DNA from: Granulicella sibirica
GTDB taxonomy: Bacteria; Acidobacteriota; Terriglobia; Terriglobales; Acidobacteriaceae
DNA length: 64,000 nucleotides
Reading direction: 5' to 3'
Assembly (NCBI RefSeq): GCF_004115155.1
Contig: NZ_RDSM01000001.1
Coordinates: 2,480,001 to 2,544,000, forward strand
Numbering within the stretch: the first letter of the stretch is position 1; each line of letters starts with the position of its first letter. Positions 17,193 through 24,032 of this stretch are shown one piece after another. Position numbers and translations under genes: made by a program. The notes beneath the pieces were generated by a model, which saw nothing but the letters and a program-made list of their open reading frames with translations, was not told where the DNA came from and made no database searches.

Positions 17193-19470
17193 GATTGGTT
17201 TCGCGGCGGCGGTGATGCTGGTGGCGATGGCTCAGGTGTGCCTCGCTCATCCGATGGGGAACTTCAGCATCAACCACTATGCCGGGATTCACGTGGAGCG
17301 GGATGCAGTTGAAGTGCGGTACATCGTCGATTTTGCCGAGATTCCGACCTACCAGGAGATTCAAGACGCAGGTATCGTGGCGCAGGTCGGGGATGCTTTT
17401 CTGCCGAAGTATCTCGCGAAGCAGGCTTCGGTCTGGGGTAAGAACCTGACGGTTCAGGTGAATGGCGATCCGGTGCGTCTGGTAGCGGCTTCGGAGAAGG
17501 TGATCTTTCCCCCCGGAGCGGGTGGGCTGCCTACGATGAAGATCGGGGTGGTGTATCGGGGGGTAATTCGGACTAAGGGTCATGGGCCGCTGCGGCTGCA
17601 TTACGCGGATGGGAACTTCGCGGGGCATGCGGGTTGGAAGGAGATTGTCGTTACCGCTGGTAGCGGGGTGACGCTCGAGGGAAAACAGCGGTACATGGTG
17701 GATCGCAGCGGGCAGCTTACGAACTATCCGACTGATCTGTTGAGTAGTCCTCCACAGGATCTGGAGGCGGAGTTTAGCTACTCTGTTGTGGGCCTGGCTC
17801 CGATGCTGGCAGAGAAAGCTGGTTCGGTTAGGGCGAAAGCAGTTGCGGTTGTGCCAGAGGTTGCGTCTGCGACGGTTCCGGTGGTGGCTGCACCTGCTCC
17901 TGTGCTTCTTCTGGAAGCGAATAAGCAGGCCACTCCGCGAAGCCGGTTTACGGAGCTGATTACGACCAAGGAGACTAGTCTCTGGTTTCTGATTACCGCG
18001 GCCTTCTTTGCCGCTGGTCTTGGGGCCATGCATGCTCTCGAGCCCGGGCACGGGAAGACGATCGTGGCGGCCTATCTGGTTGGCTCGCGGGGGCGGACGC
18101 GGCATGCGGTTGGATTGGGATTGCTGGTGACAGCGGCGCATACGGCGGGGGTGTACCTGCTGGGAGCGGTGGTACTGTATGCGTCGAAGTATGTCATTCC
18201 AGAGAGGATCTATCCGTGGCTGAGTATCTTCTCCGGGCTTGTGATCGCTGTGCTTGCGGCTTACCTGTTTCTGCGGGCTTGGACTGGACTTTCGGAGCCT
18301 GAGGAGCATGCGGAGGGAGTGCTGCATACGCATTGGTATTCGGTGCGGCGGGATCCGGTCACCGAGACTGCTGCGAGTCCTGCGGATGAGAAGACAGTTC
18401 CTCTGAAGCAATTGATCGTGCTTGGGATTACCGGTGGGATTATTCCTTGTCCCGCAGCGCTTGTAGTGCTGCTGAGTGCGGTTTCGCTGCATCGGGTGGG
18501 GCTTGGGTTGTTCCTGATCGTGGCGTTCAGTCTTGGGCTGGCGGCGGTGTTGATTGGCATTGGGATCCTGATGGTTCGTGCGAGAGGGCTGCTTTCGCGA
18601 TGGAGGAGCGATGCTCCGTGGATGCACCGCTGGCTTCCGCTGGCTTCGTCTTCGGCTATGTTCCTCGCCGGGTTGGCGATTGCGGGAGCGGCGATTCCTG
18701 CTATCGGCTCATCGGGGAATCTGTTTGCCAGGATTGAGACGCTGGCGCATGAGCATCTGGCTTCGTTTGCGGCGATCGTTGGCCTCGGACTTTTTCTCGG
18801 GATGCGGCACTCGACGGATCCGGATCATGTGGTGGCGGTTTCTACGATAGTGAGCCGGGAGCGTTCGGTGGGACAGGGTGCATTTATCGGGATGATGTGG
18901 GGGTTGGGGCATACGCTGACCATCTTCATAGTCGGGGCGGCAATCATCCTGTTCAAGCTGACGATTCCTCCACGGCTTGGGCTGTCGATGGAGATGGCTG
19001 TGGCGGCGATGCTGATCCTGCTTGGGGTGCTGAACCTTACCGGGGTGCTTCAGAGGCTCACGGAGCGGTTTGCTCCGGCCTCTTGGAAGAAGGATTCGAT
19101 CGAGGCTCCCGTTGGGCGTGGGCGGCTGCTCGAGCGGTATGGATGGTTTCACCTAATGAGGCCGTTGGCGATCGGGCTGGTGCATGGACTTGCTGGATCG
19201 GCTGCGGTCGCTCTGCTTGTACTTTCGATGATTCGCAGTCCGGCGTGGGCGGTTGCTTACCTTGTGGTGTTCGGGCTCGGGACCGTGGTTGGAATGATGC
19301 TGATGACGACCGCGATGGCGATTCCGGTGGCGCTTACCGGGAAGAAGTTTTCGCGGTCGCTGACGGTGGTCTCCGGGCTGGCGAGTGTCTGCTTTGGGCT
19401 GTTTCTCGTCTACCAGATCGGGTTTGTGGATGGGCTGTTCCGGAGCCATGTGCACTGGACGCCGCAGTGA
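17182..19470 (+). CDS. Two-module nickel/cobalt-type transporter
   Basis: The 762-residue protein has three parts. Residues 1-260 are a signal peptide plus a soluble extracytoplasmic domain starting HPMGNFSINHY. Residues 265-510 are a NicO/RcnA-like membrane module with GAMHALEPGHGKTIVAAYL and a His-containing loop. Residues 530-762 are a second membrane module with RHSTDPDHVVAV, the H-x4-D-H signature of nickel/cobalt permeases, plus MMWGLGHTLTIF. His/Asp clusters in both modules are probable metal ligands. The direction and metal cannot be told from sequence; RcnA relatives export and NixA relatives import. No urease or hydrogenase gene is present. It overlaps the TPR gene by 11 nt. Confidence 0.8.
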   Translation: MRIRIGFAAAVMLVAMAQVCLAHPMGNFSINHYAGIHVERDAVEVRYIVDFAEIPTYQEIQDAGIVAQVGDAFLPKYLAKQASVWGKNLTVQVNGDPVRLVAASEKVIFPPGAGGLPTMKIGVVYRGVIRTKGHGPLRLHYADGNFAGHAGWKEIVVTAGSGVTLEGKQRYMVDRSGQLTNYPTDLLSSPPQDLEAEFSYSVVGLAPMLAEKAGSVRAKAVAVVPEVASATVPVVAAPAPVLLLEANKQATPRSRFTELITTKETSLWFLITAAFFAAGLGAMHALEPGHGKTIVAAYLVGSRGRTRHAVGLGLLVTAAHTAGVYLLGAVVLYASKYVIPERIYPWLSIFSGLVIAVLAAYLFLRAWTGLSEPEEHAEGVLHTHWYSVRRDPVTETAASPADEKTVPLKQLIVLGITGGIIPCPAALVVLLSAVSLHRVGLGLFLIVAFSLGLAAVLIGIGILMVRARGLLSRWRSDAPWMHRWLPLASSSAMFLAGLAIAGAAIPAIGSSGNLFARIETLAHEHLASFAAIVGLGLFLGMRHSTDPDHVVAVSTIVSRERSVGQGAFIGMMWGLGHTLTIFIVGAAIILFKLTIPPRLGLSMEMAVAAMLILLGVLNLTGVLQRLTERFAPASWKKDSIEAPVGRGRLLERYGWFHLMRPLAIGLVHGLAGSAAVALLVLSMIRSPAWAVAYLVVFGLGTVVGMMLMTTAMAIPVALTGKKFSRSLTVVSGLASVCFGLFLVYQIGFVDGLFRSHVHWTPQ

Positions 19471-19488
19471 TGATGTTGTTCGTCCCGC

Positions 19489-20052
19489 TTACGCCGGTAA
19501 AAGACCGGACGCGCGGTAGTTTTCGATGAGTGCGTCGTAGAGCGCGATGTCGGAGCGGCTCCTCGCCATAAGCTGAGCGCCGGAGACGGCGGCGAAGATG
19601 GCGCGGGCGCGTAGTTCGCTCTCTTTCGGGGGGACCATCTTCGCAGCGGAAAGAAGCCTGCTCAGCCAGGCTACGTTGACGTCAGCGAATCTCTGAACTT
19701 CCTCTTTTACAGGGCCTGGCAGGTCGTCGTATTCGGCGGCCATGAAGCCGCTGAGGCACATGCGGTTTTCGTTCTCGAGCGCGTAGCGAAAGGTCTGGGG
19801 ATATTGTCGCAGAGCGGCGCGAGGATCGGCGGACTTGACCAGGAGAGCTTCGAGGCCTAACGCTGCGTCCTCCCAATAGCGTTTGGCTACCGCCGTGGCG
19901 AGATCGGCTTTGCTGGGGAAGTGGTGGTAGATGCTTGCGGCGCGGATGCCGACATCTTCGGCGAGATCACGAAAGTTGAGCCCACTATAGCCGTGCGCCT
20001 GCGCCACCAGCCTGGCGGCCGCCAGGATTTTTTCCCGTGAATCTGAACTCAC
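19489..20052 (-). CDS. TetR/AcrR-family transcriptional regulator
   Basis: The product has 187 residues. An N-terminal helix-turn-helix (LNFRDLAEDVGIRAASIYHHFPSKADLATAV) is of the classic TetR type, and the C-terminal ligand-binding helices diverge as usual. The start is GTG with GAGG upstream. It is divergent from a tautomerase gene, and two copies of a palindromic operator lie between them. It therefore probably represses itself and the tautomerase/amidase genes and is released by a small molecule. The ligand is unknown; the targets hint at an amide or aromatic/unsaturated acid compound. Confidence 0.9.
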   Translation of the reverse strand: MSSDSREKILAAARLVAQAHGYSGLNFRDLAEDVGIRAASIYHHFPSKADLATAVAKRYWEDAALGLEALLVKSADPRAALRQYPQTFRYALENENRMCLSGFMAAEYDDLPGPVKEEVQRFADVNVAWLSRLLSAAKMVPPKESELRARAIFAAVSGAQLMARSRSDIALYDALIENYRASGLLPA

Positions 20053-20078
20053 CCTATGCCTCGATGTCCTAAGGAAAA

Positions 20079-20107
20079 ATAATATTCCGAATTTGAGAAT
20101 CTACCAA
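20079..20107 (-). promoter_or_regulatory. Promoter for the tetR gene
   Basis: On the minus strand TTGGTA (20107-20102) and TATTAT (20084-20079) are 17 bp apart, 27 bp before the GTG start. The -35 box lies inside operator 1, so repressor binding would block it. Confidence 0.55.
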
Positions 20108-20121
20108 GTGGCAGGTAGTAT
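20093..20121 (+). promoter_or_regulatory. Promoter for the tautomerase gene
   Basis: TTGAGA (20093-20098) and TAGTAT (20116-20121) are 17 bp apart. Operator 1 fills the spacer, and operator 2 lies just after the expected start near 20128. Confidence 0.55.
20101..20118. promoter_or_regulatory. TetR operator 1
   Basis: The palindrome CTACC-N8-GGTAG has centre AAGTGGCA. It overlaps the -35 box of tetR and the spacer of the opposing promoter. An almost identical copy follows 33 bp away. Confidence 0.75.
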
Positions 20122-20132
20122 CTACTCATTAG

Positions 20133-20152
20133 CCTACCAAGTGGCCGGTAGG
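20133..20152. promoter_or_regulatory. TetR operator 2
   Basis: CCTACC and GGTAGG flank AAGTGGCC. It is the second copy of the operator, shifted by 33 bp or about three helical turns, so two dimers could bind the same face of the DNA. Confidence 0.75.
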
Positions 20153-20258
20153 TTAATGAGAGTAGCCCTCGTTTTTCTTCGCGACTGAGCCTTCTCCACA
20201 GGCGCGGTCGCCCGCTTCGCTTCTTCTTCACCGAACTTTGCAACACAAGGAGAATGTC

Positions 20259-20633
20259 ATGCCGTTTGCACGTATCGATCTGGCTCAGGGAAAGACCACC
20301 GAGTATCGCGCCACTGTGGCCGACATTGTGTACGGGGGGATTGTGGGAGTGCTGAAGGCCCCGGATGGCGACCGCTTCATGGTCGTCGGCGAGCACAGCC
20401 CGGAGAACCTCGTGTTCGATCCAAACTTCCTCAACATCAAGCGCTCGCCCGACCTGATTTTTATCCAGGTGACCAGCACAGTCGGCAATACGAAGGAGCA
20501 GAAACAGGCCTTCTTCCGGCAGATGGCGGATGAACTGAACCGTCGGCTGGGGGTGCGGCGTGAGGACGTGTTTGTGAGTTTGGTGTTTGTGGACCGGGAT
20601 GATTGGTCGTTTGGGAATGGCGAGCCTTGGTGA
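20259..20633 (+). CDS. Tautomerase-family protein
   Basis: The protein of about 124 residues starts MPFARIDL, placing the catalytic-type Pro directly after the initiator Met as in the 4-oxalocrotonate tautomerase superfamily. The two beta-alpha-beta halves can be followed (ARIDLAQGKTTEY and LIFIQVTSTVGNTKEQKQAFF), and MADELNRRLGVRREDVFVSLVFV is typical of the long, single-chain class. The ATG at 20259 has AAGGAG 6 nt upstream. It lies under control of the divergent TetR operators and probably acts on an unsaturated keto acid or related compound; the true substrate is unknown. Confidence 0.87.
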   Translation: MPFARIDLAQGKTTEYRATVADIVYGGIVGVLKAPDGDRFMVVGEHSPENLVFDPNFLNIKRSPDLIFIQVTSTVGNTKEQKQAFFRQMADELNRRLGVRREDVFVSLVFVDRDDWSFGNGEPW

Positions 20634-20689
20634 TGGCTTTCCTGATGGTGGAGCATAGAACCTCGTGCAAGAACAAAGGCAACGGCGAG

Positions 20690-20728
20690 ATACAGGGGTC
20701 CTTCGCTTCGCTCAGGATGACGACGTAA
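20690..20728. repeat. Dispersed intergenic repeat, copy 1
   Basis: The unit begins ATACAGGGGTCCTTCGCTTC and ends CTCAGGATGACG. It matches the copy at 29300-29340 with one mismatch. TCCT and AGGA ends allow a short hairpin. Low-complexity AACGGCAA-type runs flank it, and a small TTCC/GGAA hairpin follows near 20752. Confidence 0.7.
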
Positions 20729-20837
20729 AGCGGGCAACGGCAAACGCAGATTCCCTTCAGGAATGACAACCAAAGGGACAATGGCGACGGCAACACTAAC
20801 TGCAACTGCAAGGCGAATAGAACGGAAAGAAAAGACT

Positions 20838-22244
20838 ATGAGATCTAATTTGATTTACTTCGACGCGACTAAGCTGGCTGAACTGATTCGGAACCGCGAG
20901 GTCTCGCCGGTCGAGGTGGTGCGGGCGCACCTTGACCGCATCGAGGCCGTCAACCCTCAGCTCAATGCGGTTGTGACGATCGCGGATGGGGCGCTTGCTG
21001 CCGCGAAGATGGCGGAGGCAGAGGTGATGACGGGGGGTGAGTTAGGTCTTTTGCATGGGGTTCCGTTCACGGTGAAGGACTCGATCGATACTGAGGGACT
21101 TCTGACGCAGCGCGGCTCGCCGATCTTCAAGGGCCGGATTCCGGAGGCAGATGCTACGAGTGTGGCGCGCATGAAGAGTGCTGGAGCGATTCTGCTGGCG
21201 AAGACGAATCTGCCGGAGTTCTCTTACTCGACCGAGACGGACAACCTGCTGACGGGACGGTCTAACAATCCGTGGAACGTGGATCGGACACCGGGCGGGT
21301 CGAGCGGCGGCGAGTCGGCTTCGATTGCAGCGGGGATGTCTCCGCTTGGGCTTGGGACGGATCTTGCGATCTCGGTGCGCGGGCCGGCGGCGAATACGGG
21401 CATTATCGGGTTCAAGCCTACGCATGGGCGCATCCCGATGACGGGAGTTTGGCCTCGGGTGCCGCGCCGCAACTGGCATGTGGGACCGATGGCTCGGAGC
21501 GTTCGCGATGTGGCCCTGGCGTACTCGCTTCTTGCTGGACCGGATGGTGCGGATAGCTTCTCTACGACTCCTCTCCGTTTCGACGTGGGAGTGGGGGCGT
21601 CACCGGTGCAGCCAATTCGGGTGGGCTGGCTGGTTGAGCCCGGGTTTGGGCCGATCGACGCCGAGGTTGCAGCGACGGTGCAGAAGGCGGCGGAGGCGTT
21701 GCATGGCGCGGGCTGTGTCGTCGAGCCGGTTCGGATTCCGGCGCTCGAGCAGGAGGATGCGCTTGATATCTTCTGGAAGCTGCACCGGATGGAGGTGAAG
21801 CCTGCGTTCGCGGAGGTGACTGCCGGGCATGAGGACCAGATGTTCACGATCTCCAAGGCTATGCTCGCGACGCCGGATACGACGATGGTCGAGTTCGTGC
21901 TCGCGGAGCAGGCGGCGGAGAGGCTGAGGGATGGGTTCGCGGAATACTTCCAGCGGTATGACGCGCTGCTTTGCCCGGTGTTGCCGCTTCCGGCGCATGC
22001 GCATGGGCTGTCGGAGTTCGTGATCAACGGGCAGAGGGTGCCGGCGGCGCATAGCCTGAGCGCGACGGTGCCGTTCAACGTGACGGGGCTTCCGGGGTTG
22101 TCCATCCGGTTTGGCACGAGTGGGGAAGGGCTGCCGATTGGGGTGCAGTTGGTGTCGAGGTGGTTTGCGGAGTCGACTATTTTGTATCTGGGTTCGGTGC
22201 TGGAGGGAGTTAGTCCGGCGCGGAATCTTTGGCCAGCGATCTGA
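20838..22244 (+). CDS. Amidase (amidase signature family)
   Basis: Amidase-signature enzymes hydrolyse C-N bonds with a Ser-cisSer-Lys triad. From the ATG at 20838 (468 residues) the triad reads Lys80 (GVPFTVKDSID), Ser155 in TPGGSSGGES and Ser179 in DLAISVRGPA. The usual DIGGS loop before the nucleophile is DLAIS here, so the oxyanion-hole glycines are replaced. That looks like a subfamily trait rather than damage, since the rest is intact. It follows the tautomerase gene by about 200 bp that includes a dispersed repeat, so co-transcription is possible but not certain. An in-frame ATG at 20763 would add 25 Thr/Arg/Lys-rich residues with no matching family part. Confidence 0.88.
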   Translation: MRSNLIYFDATKLAELIRNREVSPVEVVRAHLDRIEAVNPQLNAVVTIADGALAAAKMAEAEVMTGGELGLLHGVPFTVKDSIDTEGLLTQRGSPIFKGRIPEADATSVARMKSAGAILLAKTNLPEFSYSTETDNLLTGRSNNPWNVDRTPGGSSGGESASIAAGMSPLGLGTDLAISVRGPAANTGIIGFKPTHGRIPMTGVWPRVPRRNWHVGPMARSVRDVALAYSLLAGPDGADSFSTTPLRFDVGVGASPVQPIRVGWLVEPGFGPIDAEVAATVQKAAEALHGAGCVVEPVRIPALEQEDALDIFWKLHRMEVKPAFAEVTAGHEDQMFTISKAMLATPDTTMVEFVLAEQAAERLRDGFAEYFQRYDALLCPVLPLPAHAHGLSEFVINGQRVPAAHSLSATVPFNVTGLPGLSIRFGTSGEGLPIGVQLVSRWFAESTILYLGSVLEGVSPARNLWPAI

Positions 22245-22286
22245 TTGGATTGGATCCCAGGCGACGGGAGCTTTGCTTATTGAGTG

Positions 22287-22886
22287 TCAGCGATCGAGGC
22301 CTTTTGTCGCGACATCGGACGCGGGCGGTACGTGGAATGGTTCCACGGAGATGCGCTCGTATCGCACCTCCAGCACAGTCAGGGTTTCCATGCCGCCCGG
22401 CGCACGAAGAACCACTTCGTCGTCCTCTGCCGCTTTCATGAGTGCGCGGCCGAGGGGGGAGTCCCAGCTGATGTGGTTGCGGTCGAGATCGACTTCATCG
22501 GTGCCGACGATGCTGACCACTTTTTCGGCACCTGCGGCATTCGCGTAGCGTACGGTGGCTCCGAAGAAGGCTCTTGTCGCCCGCTGGCCTGTTCTTGGAG
22601 CTTCCGGATCGATCACCTCCGCGGCTTCGATTCGCTTGGTGAGGAAGCGAACGCGTCCATCGATCTGCCGCAGACGCCGCTTGCTGTACTGATAGTCGGC
22701 GTTTTCGCTGCGGTCGCCATTACTCGCAGCCCACGCCACCACCTGCACTACGGCCGGGCGGTCCTTGGTGAGCAGGAAGTGGCGCTCATCTTTCAGGCGT
22801 TCGATCCCGGCTGGAGTGATGTAGTTTTTGCCGTGGTTGGCGGCGGGCTCTTCTGCTTTCGGTCTTCTTGTAAAACCTTTTTGCAT
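22287..22886 (-). CDS. greB: Transcription elongation factor GreB
   Basis: Gre factors enter the RNA polymerase secondary channel and stimulate cleavage of backtracked RNA. The GreB type is shown by YITPAGIERLKDE, then VVAWAASNGDRSENADYQYSKRR, whose acidic D-x-x-E-N-A-D tip carries the Mg-coordinating Asp and Glu, and by the C-terminal FKBP-like domain with ISWDSPLGRALM. It has 199 residues, slightly longer than E. coli GreB because of an N-terminal extension and a C-terminal tail. AAGG lies 8 nt before the ATG. It is convergent with the amidase gene, with a 42-bp gap. Confidence 0.94.
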   Translation of the reverse strand: MQKGFTRRPKAEEPAANHGKNYITPAGIERLKDERHFLLTKDRPAVVQVVAWAASNGDRSENADYQYSKRRLRQIDGRVRFLTKRIEAAEVIDPEAPRTGQRATRAFFGATVRYANAAGAEKVVSIVGTDEVDLDRNHISWDSPLGRALMKAAEDDEVVLRAPGGMETLTVLEVRYERISVEPFHVPPASDVATKGLDR

Positions 22887-23017
22887 CCTGCGGCCTTCTC
22901 TGCGCGATTTGAGTATCGGCGTTTACCGATACTAATCCGGCATGACTGCACCTAAGAATCGGAAGGTCGCCATTGCCGTAACACTGACTTTCGGGAGGTT
23001 ATCCTTTAGCAATTGGG

Positions 23018-23305
23018 ATGAGAGTGAACGAGCACTGCTGTGACATGATGACGACCAATCTTGCGGGAGGCGAGACTGCCATCCTGTTTGTGCCAAAATT
23101 TCGGGAGTATGGCATTCGAGTGCTCGACGGAGGCTCCGGTTTCATCGCGATTGAGCATTGTCCGTGGTGCGGCAAAAGCCTTCCCAGTGCACTCCGTCAC
23201 GTTTGGTTCAAGGAGATTGAATCCAGAGGGTTCGAGGTTGGCGACGAAGCCATTCCTACAGAATTCCTCTCCGATGCATGGTGGAGAGCACGGCCTCAGC
23301 AGTGA
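23018..23305 (+). CDS. Small Cys-rich protein, DUF6980-like
   Basis: The 95-residue protein carries an HCCDMM motif near the start and HCPWCGKSLP in the middle. Four Cys residues (two from each motif) can form a zinc-ribbon-like site. The pattern with FREYGIRVLDGGSGF matches small proteins grouped as DUF6980, whose function is unknown. The ribosome site is weak. It precedes another Cys-motif protein by 70 bp in the same direction; base composition here is a little lower in GC than the neighbours, so transfer is possible. Confidence 0.68.
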   Translation: MRVNEHCCDMMTTNLAGGETAILFVPKFREYGIRVLDGGSGFIAIEHCPWCGKSLPSALRHVWFKEIESRGFEVGDEAIPTEFLSDAWWRARPQQ

Positions 23306-23375
23306 AGTTGCCGACAACAACGACTTTCCGGGAGTGTCATTGGAGACAGAGCTGATGACCCTTTAGAGTGTAGGG

Positions 23376-23960
23376 ATGTTTGGTATTGAGCCTCAAGAGC
23401 AGTGGACAGAAGAAGAGCAGGCTGACTTTGAGGAACATGCCGCTGCGCGCCTAAAAGCGTGCAAGTCTTCTGCCTCTAAGGCAGGAGTAGCCCTGCTGAT
23501 AAACATTGCGATCATAGTCCCCTTCAGCGCTGGACAGCAGTTCCATAGTCATTGGCGGCAAACTCGATTTCTCGTCTTTACCGCCGAACTGATCTTTCTC
23601 TGGTTTGTGATCAGGGTCGGCTTCGTTTGGAGTTCATGGCAGAGTTCTCGCGAAGTGAGGCGCGAGTACGAAAGGCCGAGCGTGATTGAAAGGCAAGCTG
23701 ACTACATACGCGCTCACAAACACTGCATCGAGAACCGTGCTGAGGTCGAAGCGAGCGTTCTTTGCGGATGTTTCTACTGCATGTCCATCTATCCACCCTC
23801 AGAGATCGTGGACTGGATAGAAGATAGAGAAGCTCTCACGGCTGACTGCCCCCGCTGCGGGATCGACGCGGTAATAGGATCAGCTTCCGGATTCCCGATC
23901 ACACCCGAGTTCCTGAACCTCATGAATGAACACTGGTTCGAGGGACATCGCCCTTCATAA
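23376..23960 (+). CDS. Membrane protein with C-terminal zinc-ribbon-like domain
   Basis: The product has 194 residues. Two membrane segments (GVALLINIAIIVPFSAG and FLVFTAELIFLWFVIRVGFVW) lie near the N-terminus. The C-terminal half, from HCIENRAEVEASVLCGCFYC to DCPRCGIDAVIG, holds two CxxC-type knuckles and resembles free-standing small cytoplasmic proteins with this pattern. Here that domain is tethered to a membrane anchor. The function of that domain is unknown to me. It follows the DUF6980-like gene, and the two may form a unit. Confidence 0.66.
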   Translation: MFGIEPQEQWTEEEQADFEEHAAARLKACKSSASKAGVALLINIAIIVPFSAGQQFHSHWRQTRFLVFTAELIFLWFVIRVGFVWSSWQSSREVRREYERPSVIERQADYIRAHKHCIENRAEVEASVLCGCFYCMSIYPPSEIVDWIEDREALTADCPRCGIDAVIGSASGFPITPEFLNLMNEHWFEGHRPS

Positions 23961-24032
23961 GTCAACTCGGCATCCGTTCTTCTCGCAAGACGGCGTTTTC
24001 GGAAATGACACCGTGATGAGACAGATGTCGGC

